Source: Gracilaria vermiculophylla
Lineage: Eukaryota; Rhodophyta; Florideophyceae; Gracilariales; Gracilariaceae
Direction: 5' to 3'
Assembly: GCA_019155205.2 (NCBI GenBank)
Contig: JAHNZQ020003147.1
Location: forward strand, 1,275,293 to 1,339,292
DNA: 64,000 nucleotides
Numbering within the stretch: the stretch's first letter is position 1; each line of letters opens with the position of its first letter. The notes beneath the pieces are model-generated. The model had not been told where the DNA came from. It did not search any database and saw only the letters and a program-made list of their open reading frames with translations. Made by a program: the position numbers and the translations under genes. Shown here piece after piece: positions 21,613-33,200 of the stretch.

Positions 21613-22728
21613 ATGGCTTTATCATCAGTCATTGATCTTGTTGATCTATCATCCTTTTTGTCGAACCCAGACGTCTCAGGTGACTGCCGCCGAGTAGCAA
21701 AATCTCTTCGAGACTATGGAGCGCTAATCATTCGCGATCCTCGCGTACTATCAAAAGACGCAGACAAGTTTATTAATCTCATGGAGCGTTACTTTGAACA
21801 ACCACGTGACGTGAAAATGAAAGATGCGCGACCAGAACTATTTTACCAGGTAAGCTGAATGAACTTGCCTAATAGAAATACATGCCTTATCTATCTCGAC
21901 ATTAACCGACTTTCGAAGATTGGAGTAACTCCGAACAATATGGAAATACCAAGAGATCATACCGAGACAGTTTCAAAGCTTAGAGCCTCAGAAAAACCTG
22001 TGAGCACAATACCGGCCGTCGAAAAAGATCCCAAATGGCGTTTTTTCTGGCGATGTGGAGAACGACCGTCCAGTACTGATTTTCCGGAACTGAACGCCCC
22101 TCAAGTTGTACCAGAGGCGTTCAAAGATGAATGGGAGGATACAATGGACCGTTGGGGAAACAAGCTTCTGCAAGCTTTACTGACCGTCTCCGAGATGCTT
22201 GCCCTCGGATTAGATCTCCCGATAAATTCCATCCGAGAGAAGCTGAATGAAGGGCCTCATTTGCTGGCTCCAACTGGTTCAGATATGGGTTTGTACGGAA
22301 ACTCTGTGGGAACAACCATAGCTGGATTTCACTATGACATGAACGCGCTCACTATCCATGGCCGTTCTCAATATCCTGGCTTGTTTGTGTGGACAAGAAC
22401 TGGACTGCGTATTCCTGTAAATGTTCCAGATGGATGCCTTTTGATACAGTCTGGAATTCAGCTTGAGTATCTCACAGGTGGTTTTATTAAACGCGGAATG
22501 CACGAAGTAGTGGTAAGTGAAGACACCAAGAGGACTCTGAAAAGTCGTCTGGAAAGTAAACGAAGCCCGTGGCGCATAAGCTCAACCCTATTCGGAAGTG
22601 TTAGGTCCGATGCGTTCTTGGACCCTTTTGAACCATTTGCTTCAAACGATGAAGCTAAGCAATACTTTGGGCTTCGAGCAGGGGAGCAGATGGAGAAGGA
22701 ACTGAGAGCCATCGGACTGGCGTCGTAA
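21613..22728 (+). CDS. 2-oxoglutarate/Fe(II)-dependent oxygenase (2 exons)
   Basis: Exon 1 is 21613-21849, then a 69-bp intron (GTAAGC...CGAAG), then exon 2 21919-22728; the join reads ELFYQIGVTPNN and the product has 348 residues. It has the isopenicillin-N-synthase-like layout: an N-terminal segment with LRDYGALIIRDPRV, and a C-terminal jelly-roll. The metal ligands are H217-x-D219 (in FHYDMNALTIHG) and H274 (KRGMHEVVV). The co-substrate motif RISSTLF (R298, S300) fits R-x-S-x-x-x-F. QYPGLFVWTRTG is the usual strand after the first His. Such enzymes hydroxylate or desaturate small molecules; the substrate is unknown. Cytosolic, with no signal or transit peptide visible. Confidence 0.85.
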
Positions 22729-23880
22729 CCGCACATGTATTGAGAAAGTACTCAACGCATAAGTGTTGCCTTCTCTACGATAAGATATTCATAAATGTTA
22801 AAACTGTATCTTTTCACTGTTCAGAGCTAAAGCTTGGATTGCTTGTGTCCATATGTAATGGGTCCATCTCTTTATGATGCTTGTTTCTGTATGTCTTACC
22901 AATTTACGAACAAAAAACGTTATCATTTCTCATCACACAGAGACATTAAGATATTCCGAAAAGCCATAACAGCCCTTGTCAATTTCTTTTGTACACAAGC
23001 TACCGACGACTTGATATATGCGTTTCGTTCGGACCAGGTGTGTTGAAATAGTGCTAAAGTAGTACAAACGACCCAAGGCATTGTTCATCTCCAGGGCTTT
23101 GTGTCACCAACGATTGTCTCTTTCGCAACCATCGATTCATTCACCCTCCATGGAGTCATCCCCCGTAGAGTACACTACAACAGATAGCTTCGCTTTTGAT
23201 ATGAAGGGCAATCAGGATACTAAAGCCAGTCTTTCCTTCACGCATCTTCAAGTTTCAGAGACTTCTGTTCTTTCCCTCTTTCTTCTCTGTGAAGCTCTCA
23301 ACAATTGCATTGCACGAATTGGGGCTGCCTGAAATTCTTCATGACTCAGAATCTGATGATGTACTGATGCTTAAGAATTCCATTATACAATAAGCTCTTT
23401 CACGAAATTGATATTTGCTCGACTAACGGATCTTGAGTAGTGATTGGATCTTTGGCGGGTCGATGTTATAAAGTTTGCAGTCTCCGGGTTTCAGATATCG
23501 AGATCAATTTAGAACGGCCTCATTTCATACCCATTGGAAGATGATTTTTAGCAACAATAGCCATTTGTAGAGAAGGCTTTCCCGCACTAACCATTCAAAG
23601 AAGCATCTTTTTGCTTTAGACTGATACTGAACATCACATTCCCCAAGAACCAAAAAGATTATACAATGTCTCTGGTAAGCTGCCAATTGACTACAATGTA
23701 AGGATTGAACGCGAACTAAGAACGCGAAAGTGAGAGCTTAAGAAGGAGCCTGGAGCTGTATTGCACCGGGGTCGTCCGTCGTCCTTCCTCTTCGGGATGG
23801 ATTAGCGGCAAACAAGCTTTGCTACGTATAAGCTAGAACGCAACCCAAGCTGAGGTACCGGAAGCATGCCGGGCCTCCAA
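22729..23880. other. AT-rich intergenic DNA, no supported gene
   Basis: About 1.15 kb with frequent stops in all frames. A frame of 83 codons at 23081-23332 has no recognisable motif. No TATA-driven gene, tRNA or repeat of note was seen. Confidence 0.5.
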
Positions 23881-24534
23881 AGGTCGGACAAGTGTAGTCT
23901 GGAGGAGACAGAACACGTAGTCGATAAGAAAGTACCGATATACTGGTGGGGGATATCGCGCAGGATCACTGTGTTTTAGAGGATTCATCGATAAAGGTTA
24001 ATCATAACAAGCTTCATAACTACATGAAGGTTCTTGAAGAGAGAATGGTAGGTTCAGTGTTCAATGGCAAAATTTTTAGCGCACGACATGATGTCAGCAT
24101 CACCTTTATGGGAGTCTAAAGGTGGCACCAGAGTTGTTGATCTACAGTCTTGTGATGGTGGAAAGACTGTTTTTGTGTCTTCAATGCTGAATACGAGACT
24201 GAATTTGATATGCTGGGATACACGAATTCCGTACAGCTGCGCTCCACCCATGCGCTTCGAAGGCCATAGGAACTCCCACAAACAACTTCGATTTCATGTG
24301 GACACCAGCTACGCATGCGGTGTCCTGGCAGCTGGGGGAGATGATGGGTTTGTAAGGTTGTGGGACGCCAGGATGGCCGCCCTTCCTTTGAAGTCATTAA
24401 ATGTTGAAGGTGAAATACAAGAGGTGGTCAAGCTTGCTGGGTTCGGAGCAGGTTTGATGTATAGCCCATGTTTATGGGTTCCAACGGAGAACAAACTATA
24501 TCTCTACCATAGCGCTCAGTCTTGTTTGTACTAA
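23880..24534 (+). pseudogene. WD40 (DCAF4-like) remnant or 3' part of a broken gene
   Basis: The frame 24064-24534 (156 codons) reads like the last blades of a beta-propeller: LNLICWDTRIPYSCAPPMRFEGHRNSH, then LAAGGDDGFVRLWDAR, ending in ENKLYLYHSA. This order matches DCAF4-type CUL4 adaptors, whose last blades go WDLR, YEGHVN, then GQDCYTRIWS. The preceding strand appears in a different frame just upstream and overlapping (VFNGKIFSARHDVSITFM, ending at a stop near 24119), as if a frameshift separates them. That upstream frame is open from about 23930 and lacks the remaining four or five blades. No GT-AG pair that restores the frame was found by eye. I read it as a decayed copy; a real gene with missed exons is possible. 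Confidence 0.5.
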
Positions 24535-25548
24535 TTGTTTTCTAACGACTGTTTTCACATTGTCGTGCCAATAAGAAATGAGATTGCAGTTGAGAACACC
24601 ACCCTTCGTGTAGAATCACATCTGTCAAGAAAGGTAACTGTTGTGAAGTTTCTTTTCTTTTAGCCCATTGGACCTTTAATCCGGTAGACACCTGAGATAA
24701 TTTCGCAAAAGGCTCCCCGGAGTAGTGTGTTTGTATTCGTAAGTAATAGACTACTCGACTTTTCATTCGTTCCCATCACCAACTTCTCTCTTACGGCAAA
24801 TATAGAGATCAAAGTCAACTACAACATTTTCGATTGTTTTCGTGTCTTGCTCGGAACGTTCTCTGCTTGAATTCGACCCGCTCAAAAGATTTAAAGTTGC
24901 GGTCGTTTGCCTGACTCTCCCAGCGCATAAATTATTATCGCGGTCTCAGAGAAATATCTTTGAATCGTCGGCGGTAACACCGGAAGTTGGGGAGCACTGC
25001 GTTGTTTGACGAAGAGCAAAACCTATAAAGCATCTGCAAAATGAGATTATTTGCGAAGAAACGATTAATACTGGACGATGGAGAGAAATGTTTTGGAAAT
25101 GGCGGACAGGTATTGGCAATCACAGCATTGCAAAAGAACCGAACTGTGCATGTATTCGTATCATGGAAAGGAAGGAATCAACTGACATGAGATGCTGATT
25201 GCCACACACACACAGAACAAGAACCTGTCGTGTCGGTCCTGCATTTTCGACATCATAAGCTCTGTGGAAATTTTCTCAGCCGTGAATGTCGAGTAAGATG
25301 TTGATGGCAAATGCATCGTATTGTCAGCCGAATGTGCGCGAGATGAAATCGTGTGGTAGCCACGCTCAAACAATCACGGAGAGGCAAATGTTTCATTGCT
25401 CACTCTTCACGACTGAAACCCGAACACCGTATATAAAGCCTGTTGAACGGTTGCTCGTACCATCCCGCTCCTTTTCCACCGTCTTCTGGCGCTTCAAAAC
25501 ACTTCCCAAAAAACTCTTCCCGTACTATTCCCTCGCTGTTGTCCCACC
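24535..25548. promoter_or_regulatory. Intergenic region with a TATA box upstream of the orphan gene
   Basis: About 1 kb with no supported coding frame. GTATATAAAG at 25429-25438 sits about 115 bp before the ATG at 25549 and is followed by a C/T-rich leader (CCCGCTCCTTTTCCACCG), a plausible core promoter. An ACACACAC run is near 25203. Confidence 0.5.
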
Positions 25549-26265
25549 ATGATTTCCGGACCAGAGTACGTGGAAAACGTTTTGACACTCGTCCACCTCC
25601 TCACACTCTCGCTGCACAAGGCAGCGAGAACTTCGCATGAGTTCAGCGTTGGTATGCTGAACTGCAAAGTTCTGGGCGACGCCGATGAACTATGGTCCAG
25701 CCTTTTCTGGCTTAGACGCGTCGGGCAAGGTCGAGCAGTGGAGCCATGCCCCACAAGCTTTTTCTGGGCTGGCCTTCCATCTGCAATGCAGAACGAGCTT
25801 CGTTGTTTAAAGGGTCGCCGCAGCCTCACCAACCTTTCAGAATGGACCAGCATTCTGTACTCCCGCTACAAGCGGGCAAAGGCTGTGGTGGAACAAATGC
25901 TCGAACCGATTGAGCCGTCTAGGGAGGTGCCGTTGGAGGAACAAGTGTCCAAGGCATTGAAGTACGCCAAGACTTCATGCAAGGACTGTGAGAACGGTTG
26001 TCGAGGGTGCGCGGCGAAGAACGTGGTGAGGAAGACAAAGGATCTGAGGCAAGCCTTGGATGACTTCCAGTACGCCTTGGAAGTGTGCGTGGAGGATGTG
26101 GCTGGGCTCTGCGAAAACGGTGTCGACGATGCAGAGCAAGAGCCACCAAAAGAATGGTGCGCCTGCGGAAAGCGGAAAAGAGAGGCGGATGAGGAGGGGA
26201 ATGAGAAGTGCAAGCTTCGGCGCGTTGAGGAATCGACAAATGAGGTGTTTTACTTCAGTCAGTAG
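25549..26265 (+). CDS. Orphan protein with a Cys cluster and basic C-terminus
   Basis: A 238-residue frame with ATG at 25549, preceded by a TATA box. No known domain is recognised. The first half is predicted helical (VENVLTLVHLLTLSLHKAARTS). It contains GDADELWSSLFWLRRVGQ. At about residues 144-154 lies C-x2-C-x4-C-x2-C (SCKDCENGCRGCAAK), which could bind a metal. The C-terminus has a further Cys pair (WCACGKRKREADEE) next to a basic nuclear-localisation-like segment and ends CKLRRVEESTNEVFYFSQ. It stands alone in a gene-poor AT-rich stretch. Codon and amino-acid use look like real protein; the function is unknown. Confidence 0.65.
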   Translation: MISGPEYVENVLTLVHLLTLSLHKAARTSHEFSVGMLNCKVLGDADELWSSLFWLRRVGQGRAVEPCPTSFFWAGLPSAMQNELRCLKGRRSLTNLSEWTSILYSRYKRAKAVVEQMLEPIEPSREVPLEEQVSKALKYAKTSCKDCENGCRGCAAKNVVRKTKDLRQALDDFQYALEVCVEDVAGLCENGVDDAEQEPPKEWCACGKRKREADEEGNEKCKLRRVEESTNEVFYFSQ

Positions 26266-27275
26266 TGTTGGTATGTAAAATGAAATGTTGTTTATCACGA
26301 AACACTTTTGCCCGAGCGGTTTTTGAAAGTGCTGTTCTTCTCTTCTTTCTTTATTGCGAGGCTCATGACAATTCCACTGCATGCACGGGGCGCTACTACT
26401 TTAGCACTTCTTTTAGACTCTCTGTTCAAAGTCATATATCGTTGCTGTAAATGAACTTGATTCTAGGAGCTTAATTATTTTGCATTCTTGATAGGAGCAG
26501 GTCTTGTAATCTCTAGGTCAGGGTTGGAACCAATCCGATGGCATGAAGACGACAAAGACAAAGTGCAATTCAAAGTTGGGATTTGGTCGTGTGGTTTTTG
26601 TGCGCCATCTAAATGCCATCTTCTGGCACAGAAGTCCATCTAATATCAATCTTCTTTGATCAAATTCCCAGCAGGGTATCTGAAACATATTCCAAACAAA
26701 AATTCTTGTTCTCCATTTGCTTAATTCAAACGCTGTTGAGTTGCGCAGCCCAAATTGCAAGTTTGGGTTAACGGTCTTTAAAACTGATGGACCAAAGCCG
26801 GCAATTAGATGGCGAAAGGTCGTGAAATAGAAACAGCAGAATACTTAAAAAGACTGAGTAACGGCAGGGCCTGCCCGGAGGAAGGGGCAGAGCCTGGGTG
26901 CCCATTGTTTGTGTTTTGCGTAGATTTGCTAGCGTGAGTTGCAACAAACGCAGTCCTAACAACTTTCTTATTCGAGAACCTAGCCTTGATTCCCGTAAAG
27001 AATCCATTGCTTCAAATAACTCAAAAGTAGTTCTGCTTTGCTTGTCTTAGAGAATGTAGCTCGATACCGACCAAGGTCACAACCGCATATCTTCCTTGTC
27101 GTGGAGGTCTGGAATGTCATTCGCATTGCAAAGGATATTAAAAAAATCTCATGTTATCGTCTAACGGTAACTAATCTTTTTACTGAAACAGAAGCATGTT
27201 TATATTGTTTTACATGTGGTTACGTACGCACATATTGAATCACTTTCTGTGTAGTATATAAAGGTACGATTGCAG

Positions 27276-27323
27276 TTGCAATCTGATGGGTAGATTGCGA
27301 AAATCGGCTCCATCAGATTGCAA
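27276..27323. repeat. Perfect 14-bp inverted repeat with 20-nt loop
   Basis: TTGCAATCTGATGG (27276-27289) and its exact reverse complement CCATCAGATTGCAA (27310-27323) flank 20 nt. The core TTGCAAT recurs nearby (27340-27390 has GCAATTG, TTGCAATCC and TTGCAATG). It begins about 20 bp downstream of a TATATAAAG. It could be a hairpin RNA, a protein-binding palindrome or a relic of a mobile element. Confidence 0.85.
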
Positions 27324-27488
27324 TCATGCCTACTTAGAGCAATTGTATATTGCAATCCTTGTGGTAGCAATGAGTTGCAATGTCATCTAATTGTACGCAA
27401 CCCTGGTATGTACGCATCTTGGAAGAGATCATTCGGAAGAGCAAAATCTGCTAGAATATGAGTCAAGATATCTTCCTTTTTTTTAAAT

Positions 27489-27557
27489 GGAACTTCTACC
27501 ATCAATCTTACGGAACTTCTACCATGAATTATATGGAATTCCTAGCATCAATTACAT
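27489..27557. repeat. Three tandem copies of a 23-bp unit
   Basis: Copies at 27489, 27512 and 27535 start GGAACTTCTACCATCAATCT, GGAACTTCTACCATGAATTA and GGAATTCCTAGCATCAATTA respectively. Period is exactly 23 bp with a few substitutions. It sits in AT-rich non-coding DNA. Confidence 0.85.
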
Positions 27558-28153
27558 GTCAGCGAGAGGGCCTGGTCAGAGCCTCAATAATCTTTAACTC
27601 TTACCAATGCAAACAAACCAGTAACTACAATTGTCGTGCTGCAAACACTAAAGGGGTTTCGTCGTGCTAAGTAAGAATTAGATTCCTTAGGTGTTTCCAA
27701 CTGCAGAAGCGCTTCGCTTCAGGCGAATGTCGGAGTCAAGAACAAGTCAAGAAACATGGCACTCTTGTAAAATCTGCGAGAGCAAATTCTACCTTTAAAA
27801 CAGCATTAACATCAAGATGCCATCACTAATAGTATAATATATCCTCAGTTGTGTCATCTCTCTAAATTCCAACTGTATTTGCATGAGATTGCGACAAACG
27901 AGGGGCTTTCAATACATTAGGGCATGGAGGTGCACTTGGAACAAGAAAACCTTAAGCAAAATTATGAACAGAAAAATCAATCCGCTTCTATTGGTATTAC
28001 AATGTGCCGTACTTGTTTGTGAGAACCAATGCTGCGATCTGTGCAGCTTGATCGACCTAGACAGCTGTTAGAAGGTATGATGCCTGGTTCTTTCGTTTTA
28101 TTAGTACATACATGCTTGTCTTACTGCCCATGACTTGCCTCCTTGCGTATGGA

Positions 28154-29431
28154 TCAGGTCTTTTCAGAGGACCCCGAATCTCTTGTTTTACTATCTTCAT
28201 CAGCTAAGGCTTTGTACACATCGGATACCATGAGGGCGTCAAGCTGCTCCAAAGATTGTGGAAGAATACTCAATGCTTTCCGTTGATATTGAGGATCACT
28301 GGCAAGAGGATTAAATTCGAGATACACTGTCTCTAGGTCTTCACAGCTTTTGAGCAAGGCCAACTCCTCAAAGCTTTCAAGCTTGTTTCCATTCACCCAA
28401 AATTCTTTGAGACGTTTGAGATTCTCGACCTCCTCGATATGCTCTACGAAGTTGCTACCCAAATCTAGCACGCGCAAGTTGGTAAGGCTCTTTATACCTT
28501 TCATGGATTTTAGTCCATTGTGGCTTAAATAAACTTCCTCAAGATGCGCAAGATGATCGAGATTCTCAATGGCTGCGATACGGTTGCTCTGAAGACTAAG
28601 ACGTTTCAAGTTCAAAAGAGAATCCAAGTTCTCAATCTTCGTTATTTTGTTTCGACCGAGCCACAGGCCTTCAAGGCTTGTAAGCTTGTCAAGATTTTCG
28701 ATGGTGCGTATTCTGTTGTCACCAAGTTCCAACATGCCAAGCTTCGGCATGTCATGCAATCCGCGTATGAATTTGATTTTGTTACTGATCAAGTACAGCT
28801 CTTCGAGGTTTCCGAGGTTTGCACTCGGGAAACTGCTGATGTCCCGCAACTGGTTGAAACTGAGGTCGAGCTTTTGCAGCCTCTTATTAGTCGCGAATGC
28901 TGTTGGGGGGATCTCTGTAATTTGATTCATGTAAAGGTCGAGCTCAGTTAGGTTTGTTAGATTCCCTAGACCTTCAACCTTTTGTATAGCATTTTGTCGA
29001 AGAACCAATTCACGAAGACTGATGCAGTTTTCCAAGTGCTCTATGACTGGAATTCGATTATTGGTCAGGTAAAGGTTTGTTAGAGTTTTAGTGAGTGGGT
29101 ACCCATTTCCGATAAAGTGCAGCGGTTCGTTAGTGCGATCTATCCATTCCTCGTAAGATTCGTCTACGATATTGGTCGTAGATAACGAGGCTTGAGCGTC
29201 AGTCACGACCGCGAGAGGTTGGCCTTTCCCAGAGACGGATGTCACCTTAGAATCACCTCCATCCTCCAAGGAGCCGTCTAACGTATTCGACGAAGTAAAC
29301 TCGCATATATTCGGTGTACCAGAGTCGACATTCTTACTCTTCTTTTCTTCCTCTTCCCGCACACCATGTACCATACTTTCCGACTCAGCTTGTCGGTTGT
29401 GGTCAAGAACCTGTTTTCCTTGGTCTTGCAT
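28154..29431 (-). CDS. SDS22: Protein phosphatase 1 regulatory subunit SDS22 (LRR protein)
   Basis: A single-exon gene of 425 residues. After a polar N-terminal 110 residues, about eleven SDS22-type leucine-rich repeats of 22 residues run to about 390, for example LTNLTELDLYMNQITEIP, LGNLEELYLISNKIKFIRGL and LLNLKRLSLQSNRIAAIENL. An LRR-cap (CEDLETVYLEFNPLASDPQYQRKALSILPQSLEQLDAL) closes the array. SDS22 binds the PP1 catalytic subunit on its concave face and helps its maturation and mitotic function. The repeat phase and cap match PPP1R7 rather than other LRR proteins. The N-terminal extension is longer than in yeast. Head to head with NOC2. Confidence 0.87.
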   Translation of the reverse strand: MQDQGKQVLDHNRQAESESMVHGVREEEEKKSKNVDSGTPNICEFTSSNTLDGSLEDGGDSKVTSVSGKGQPLAVVTDAQASLSTTNIVDESYEEWIDRTNEPLHFIGNGYPLTKTLTNLYLTNNRIPVIEHLENCISLRELVLRQNAIQKVEGLGNLTNLTELDLYMNQITEIPPTAFATNKRLQKLDLSFNQLRDISSFPSANLGNLEELYLISNKIKFIRGLHDMPKLGMLELGDNRIRTIENLDKLTSLEGLWLGRNKITKIENLDSLLNLKRLSLQSNRIAAIENLDHLAHLEEVYLSHNGLKSMKGIKSLTNLRVLDLGSNFVEHIEEVENLKRLKEFWVNGNKLESFEELALLKSCEDLETVYLEFNPLASDPQYQRKALSILPQSLEQLDALMVSDVYKALADEDSKTRDSGSSEKT

Positions 29432-30287
29432 GGTTCTGTCTGTGGGCGTGAATGCTAGGACTGGGACGTATGACGCAACAGATACACTGCGGGACGTCTC
29501 GGACAGCTCTTATATTGCTTTTGGTGCAAGTGCCACTGAGGATTAATATTCAGGAGGAATCACAGCTTTTGGTTATTTGTCTCAGTGACCAACAAGAAGA
29601 TGTACATAATCTGTGCTTCACAGTGGCCAGATATACGGCTGAATGTTCCTTGGCAATGGCGTCTGGGGGGAAATCCAGCTTCCCATCGATAGTCGAACAA
29701 ACCGTGAATCAGATTCAGATGTTGAGACAGTTTGTGTAGGACGAGGAAAGTTCCGCGTCCGTGAAGAGGTAAAGTGAGAGTTGGGCCTTAAAATCGGCCT
29801 TTTTCTTACGTCCTTGAACGCGACGCCGCCGAGCCTTAAATTTGGTGGTTTCTCACCAATCGCACCTCCAGTTGAAAGGTTGTAACGAGCAGGAGACCAA
29901 TAATTCAGATAACATGTGCGGGGAATGTTGTGTCCGCTGAGGAAGGCAAGCGCTGGCGGTTCGGGCCTTGACACCATTTTCCGCGAAGGTACGGATCATC
30001 GCCCCCGTGTCGTGTTTTGTTTGCCATATGAGATCGAAACAACGAAAATTTCGACGGAATTGCAACGTGCGTTTTGAGAACTGAATCTCTGTTCTTGAGC
30101 CGAAAAAATGGAAGGAAAACTGAAAAACATCGAACTTTCGAATGCGCGAAGCCGTCGTCGGTCCACCACGTGATCCGTCTTCGAAGCTCTATTTGTTTTC
30201 TATATCTACAAGCTTTCACTTTCACAGCAGAGCCTTTCGCTGCGGCTTGTTCTTTTGGGGCACAAGTGTTAACTTGTCTGTTCCAGA
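29432..30287. promoter_or_regulatory. Shared 5' region of SDS22 and NOC2
   Basis: 856 bp between divergent starts. Short frames occur on both strands without recognisable content. No TATA box was confidently placed and no RNA gene is seen. Confidence 0.5.
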
Positions 30288-33200
30288 ATGGATGGGAAGA
30301 AGTTGAATAAAACTCCCAGAAAGTCCCGTCTCTCTGGTTCATCCTCACCGGTTGTTGCGGAGTCAAAGATAAAAACACCTCAACATCGCAATGTCGACAC
30401 TGCTTTGAAAACTCCGGGAAAGAGCGCCAAAAAGAAGGCATCTGCCTTCGCCAGTAAGAAATCTGCTTCACGGAGACGAAACACTGATCAAAGGCGCACT
30501 ACACCAGCGAAGCTCAACTTGAGCACCCCTCAACAGGCTTCGCAAGGCGAACATGATGCTGGCGATAAGGAAAACAGCGTTGACGAAATACTGCAGCAGG
30601 TTCGGGATCTCATGCGCAGCGGAAAATTGGCTGAAGCAAAGATGGGTAAGGAACTTATGGACGCGCTGAAGAAAGCAGACAAGACGTTTAACACGTCTGC
30701 TGGCCATGATTCTTCAAGTAGTGAAGAACAGCCCAAACAGCCGTCTGCAAAGAAGAACACTTCCGGTTCTAATCGAAAGAAAAGAAAGAGATCAGATGCG
30801 AATACACCGGCGAAAAATAAACTTGATCCGGACGCTCATCTGCACCAAGTTGGTGAAAGTCTCCCGAAAGAGCCGTCTGAGTCGGAAAAGACTCCGAAAT
30901 CTCCAAACAAGCAGTTATCCGCCGCGACTCCAAACGAACACCGTTCTCTCTCAAGTCCTTCGACGCTTTCCTCAAAAAAGAAGACAACAGCTTCTGCATT
31001 ATCCAAAATGCGTATTCCCAGAAAGGGGACACCCCTGAGTGCAAAAAAAGTTGCAACGATGGTTGAGTCAAGTGACTCTAGTGAAGAAGAACCATCTCTT
31101 TCACAGCTGCAAAACGACATTGACGCCTTGAAAAAAGATGACCCAGACTTCTACAAGTTTCTGGAAGAAAATGATGCAGCTCTGTTAGATTTTAACGACT
31201 CGGACGATTTAGATAGTGACGTGGAAGAAAAACTGGTAACAGAAGCTCAAAAGAGAAATTCACTGCATGTATCACCTACATCAAAGTCAATTGCGAGAGA
31301 AAGAGATAACAATGTTTACTCTGATTTAGAAATGAAACCAGAACTTGAAGACGATGTGAATATGGAAGCAGAGGAAGACCCTGAGAAGGAAGTTGTTGAT
31401 GAAGGGGAATCTGAGACAGAATTTGAACTAAACGCGAACAAGGGGGAGCCAAATGTTCTAAACTCAATGCATGAAAGTGACAACATGGCACGGCCGTTGA
31501 AGCAATCAGAGGAGGAAAAGAACGATCCATACGACGCTACGGGATACAGTGAGGGCAGTGAGAGCGAAGATGACCAGGAAGAAGAGCAAAAGGCGGCGAT
31601 TGCTGTAGAGGCAACCGACAGTGACACAGAAGGAGGACCAAAAGGAAACTCAGAAAAAGCGAAACAAGCCGCTGTTGGCGGAATATTTGTCGACTCCCAA
31701 TACATCAGAAAGCTGAAGGCTTCGATGAAATCCAATAGATCCTCTCTGAAGGTGTGCAAGGATTTGTTGAAGCTGCTACGTGCTGGGAGAGAAATTATTC
31801 CTAAAGCGAAGTCCCTTCCAAAGCAGAAGAAGGGTGCTAGCGCTTCAAGATCAAAACCGAAGCTGAGTCACAGCCAGCTCGTGAACGATGAAGAAGATGA
31901 AGAGCCAGATTCCTTTGCTGACGACGGTAGTTTCACAGCGGGGAAAGTTACCTTTGCATCAGCATCAGCATATCAGCAAGCTATGAGTCTATCTATCACA
32001 GGTATTCAAGAAATTTTCGACAACATGCTTCAGGTTCCTTCAGAAAAGAAAAGCTCTAGTCTCGATATCCTGAAAAAATGGAACCCTTCGGAAAAGAGCC
32101 GCTGGAGCAAGGTCCAACCTTTGCTACGTCCATATGTCTACCATATGATTCTCATGTGCAATTCAGTTAAGGATCCTAGCACACTTCGTTACTTACTAAA
32201 GCGTTTGGAAAAGCTGATTCCGTATACAAAAGGGGTAGAAGGTCTTGCTAAAAAGCTGACGCGAGTTGCGATCAGAGTATGGTCCTCAGGGACCCACGAA
32301 GTGAGTAATGCCACTCGACTTCGGGGATACCTGCTTCTTAATCGACTCGCCCACGGTGACGGGAACGCCGAAACCGTTTTGCGAAGCTGTTGCAGCGCTT
32401 TTTCTAAAAGTTTAGGAGCAGTTTGCAACCCCAAGACCCTGTCTGTGATATATTTCTCTGTGATGTGTATGGTTGAGCTGTTCGGTGTTGACATGGGTGC
32501 CTCATACACCACGGCTTTCTCTCACCTACGAGAAATGTCAATATCTTTACGGGCTGTGCTCGTAGCAAAAGATGGGAAGCAGGAGATGGAGCGACTTCAC
32601 AACTGGTCTTACGTTAATATGCTGAGATTATGGTCGAAAGTGCTCGGGCGGTATGGGAGCGAAGATGAGTTGCGACCTTTGATTTATCCGTATGTTCAGA
32701 TTGCTCTTGGTGTGATGAGGATCAACCCATCTCCACGAACGCACCCAATGCGCCTGCACATTGCATCCTTCCTTACTGACCTTGTCGCCGAAACCGGGGT
32801 TTTTGTACCAGTTTTGCCACATTTGCTGACTGTATTGCGCAGCAGTGAATTGCGCAGATTACCGGGGAGAGGCTCAGGGAAAAAATTAGATTGGAGAAGT
32901 ATCCTAAGGGTTAGTGAGGATGTGGTTAAGACAAAAGTGTACCTGACCGGACTGGTTGAGAACACCGCACTGCAGATATCTAAATACTGCGCGACGGTAT
33001 CGAAACATCCGGCTTTCCCTGAGATTGTTCATTTTGCGATAATAACGTTGAAGAAATTCGCAAAGGAATTTCGAGTTAGTGAGTGGAAAGAGCTTTTGAT
33101 GTCTTTGGTTGAAAAGCTGAAAGAAACGTCAGAATACGTATCTAGGGTCAGAGCAAAGGCTGATTTCTCCCCACACGGTGCAGTTAATGCGGCAGGAATG

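Larger units (their letters stand above)
26266..28153. other. AT-rich gene-poor region with short repeats
   Basis: Nearly 1.9 kb without a supported gene. It carries a 14-bp inverted repeat (27276-27323), a three-copy 23-bp tandem repeat (27489-27557), and a TATATAAAG at about 27255 with no good frame downstream. No transposase or reverse-transcriptase sequence is seen. Confidence 0.55.
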
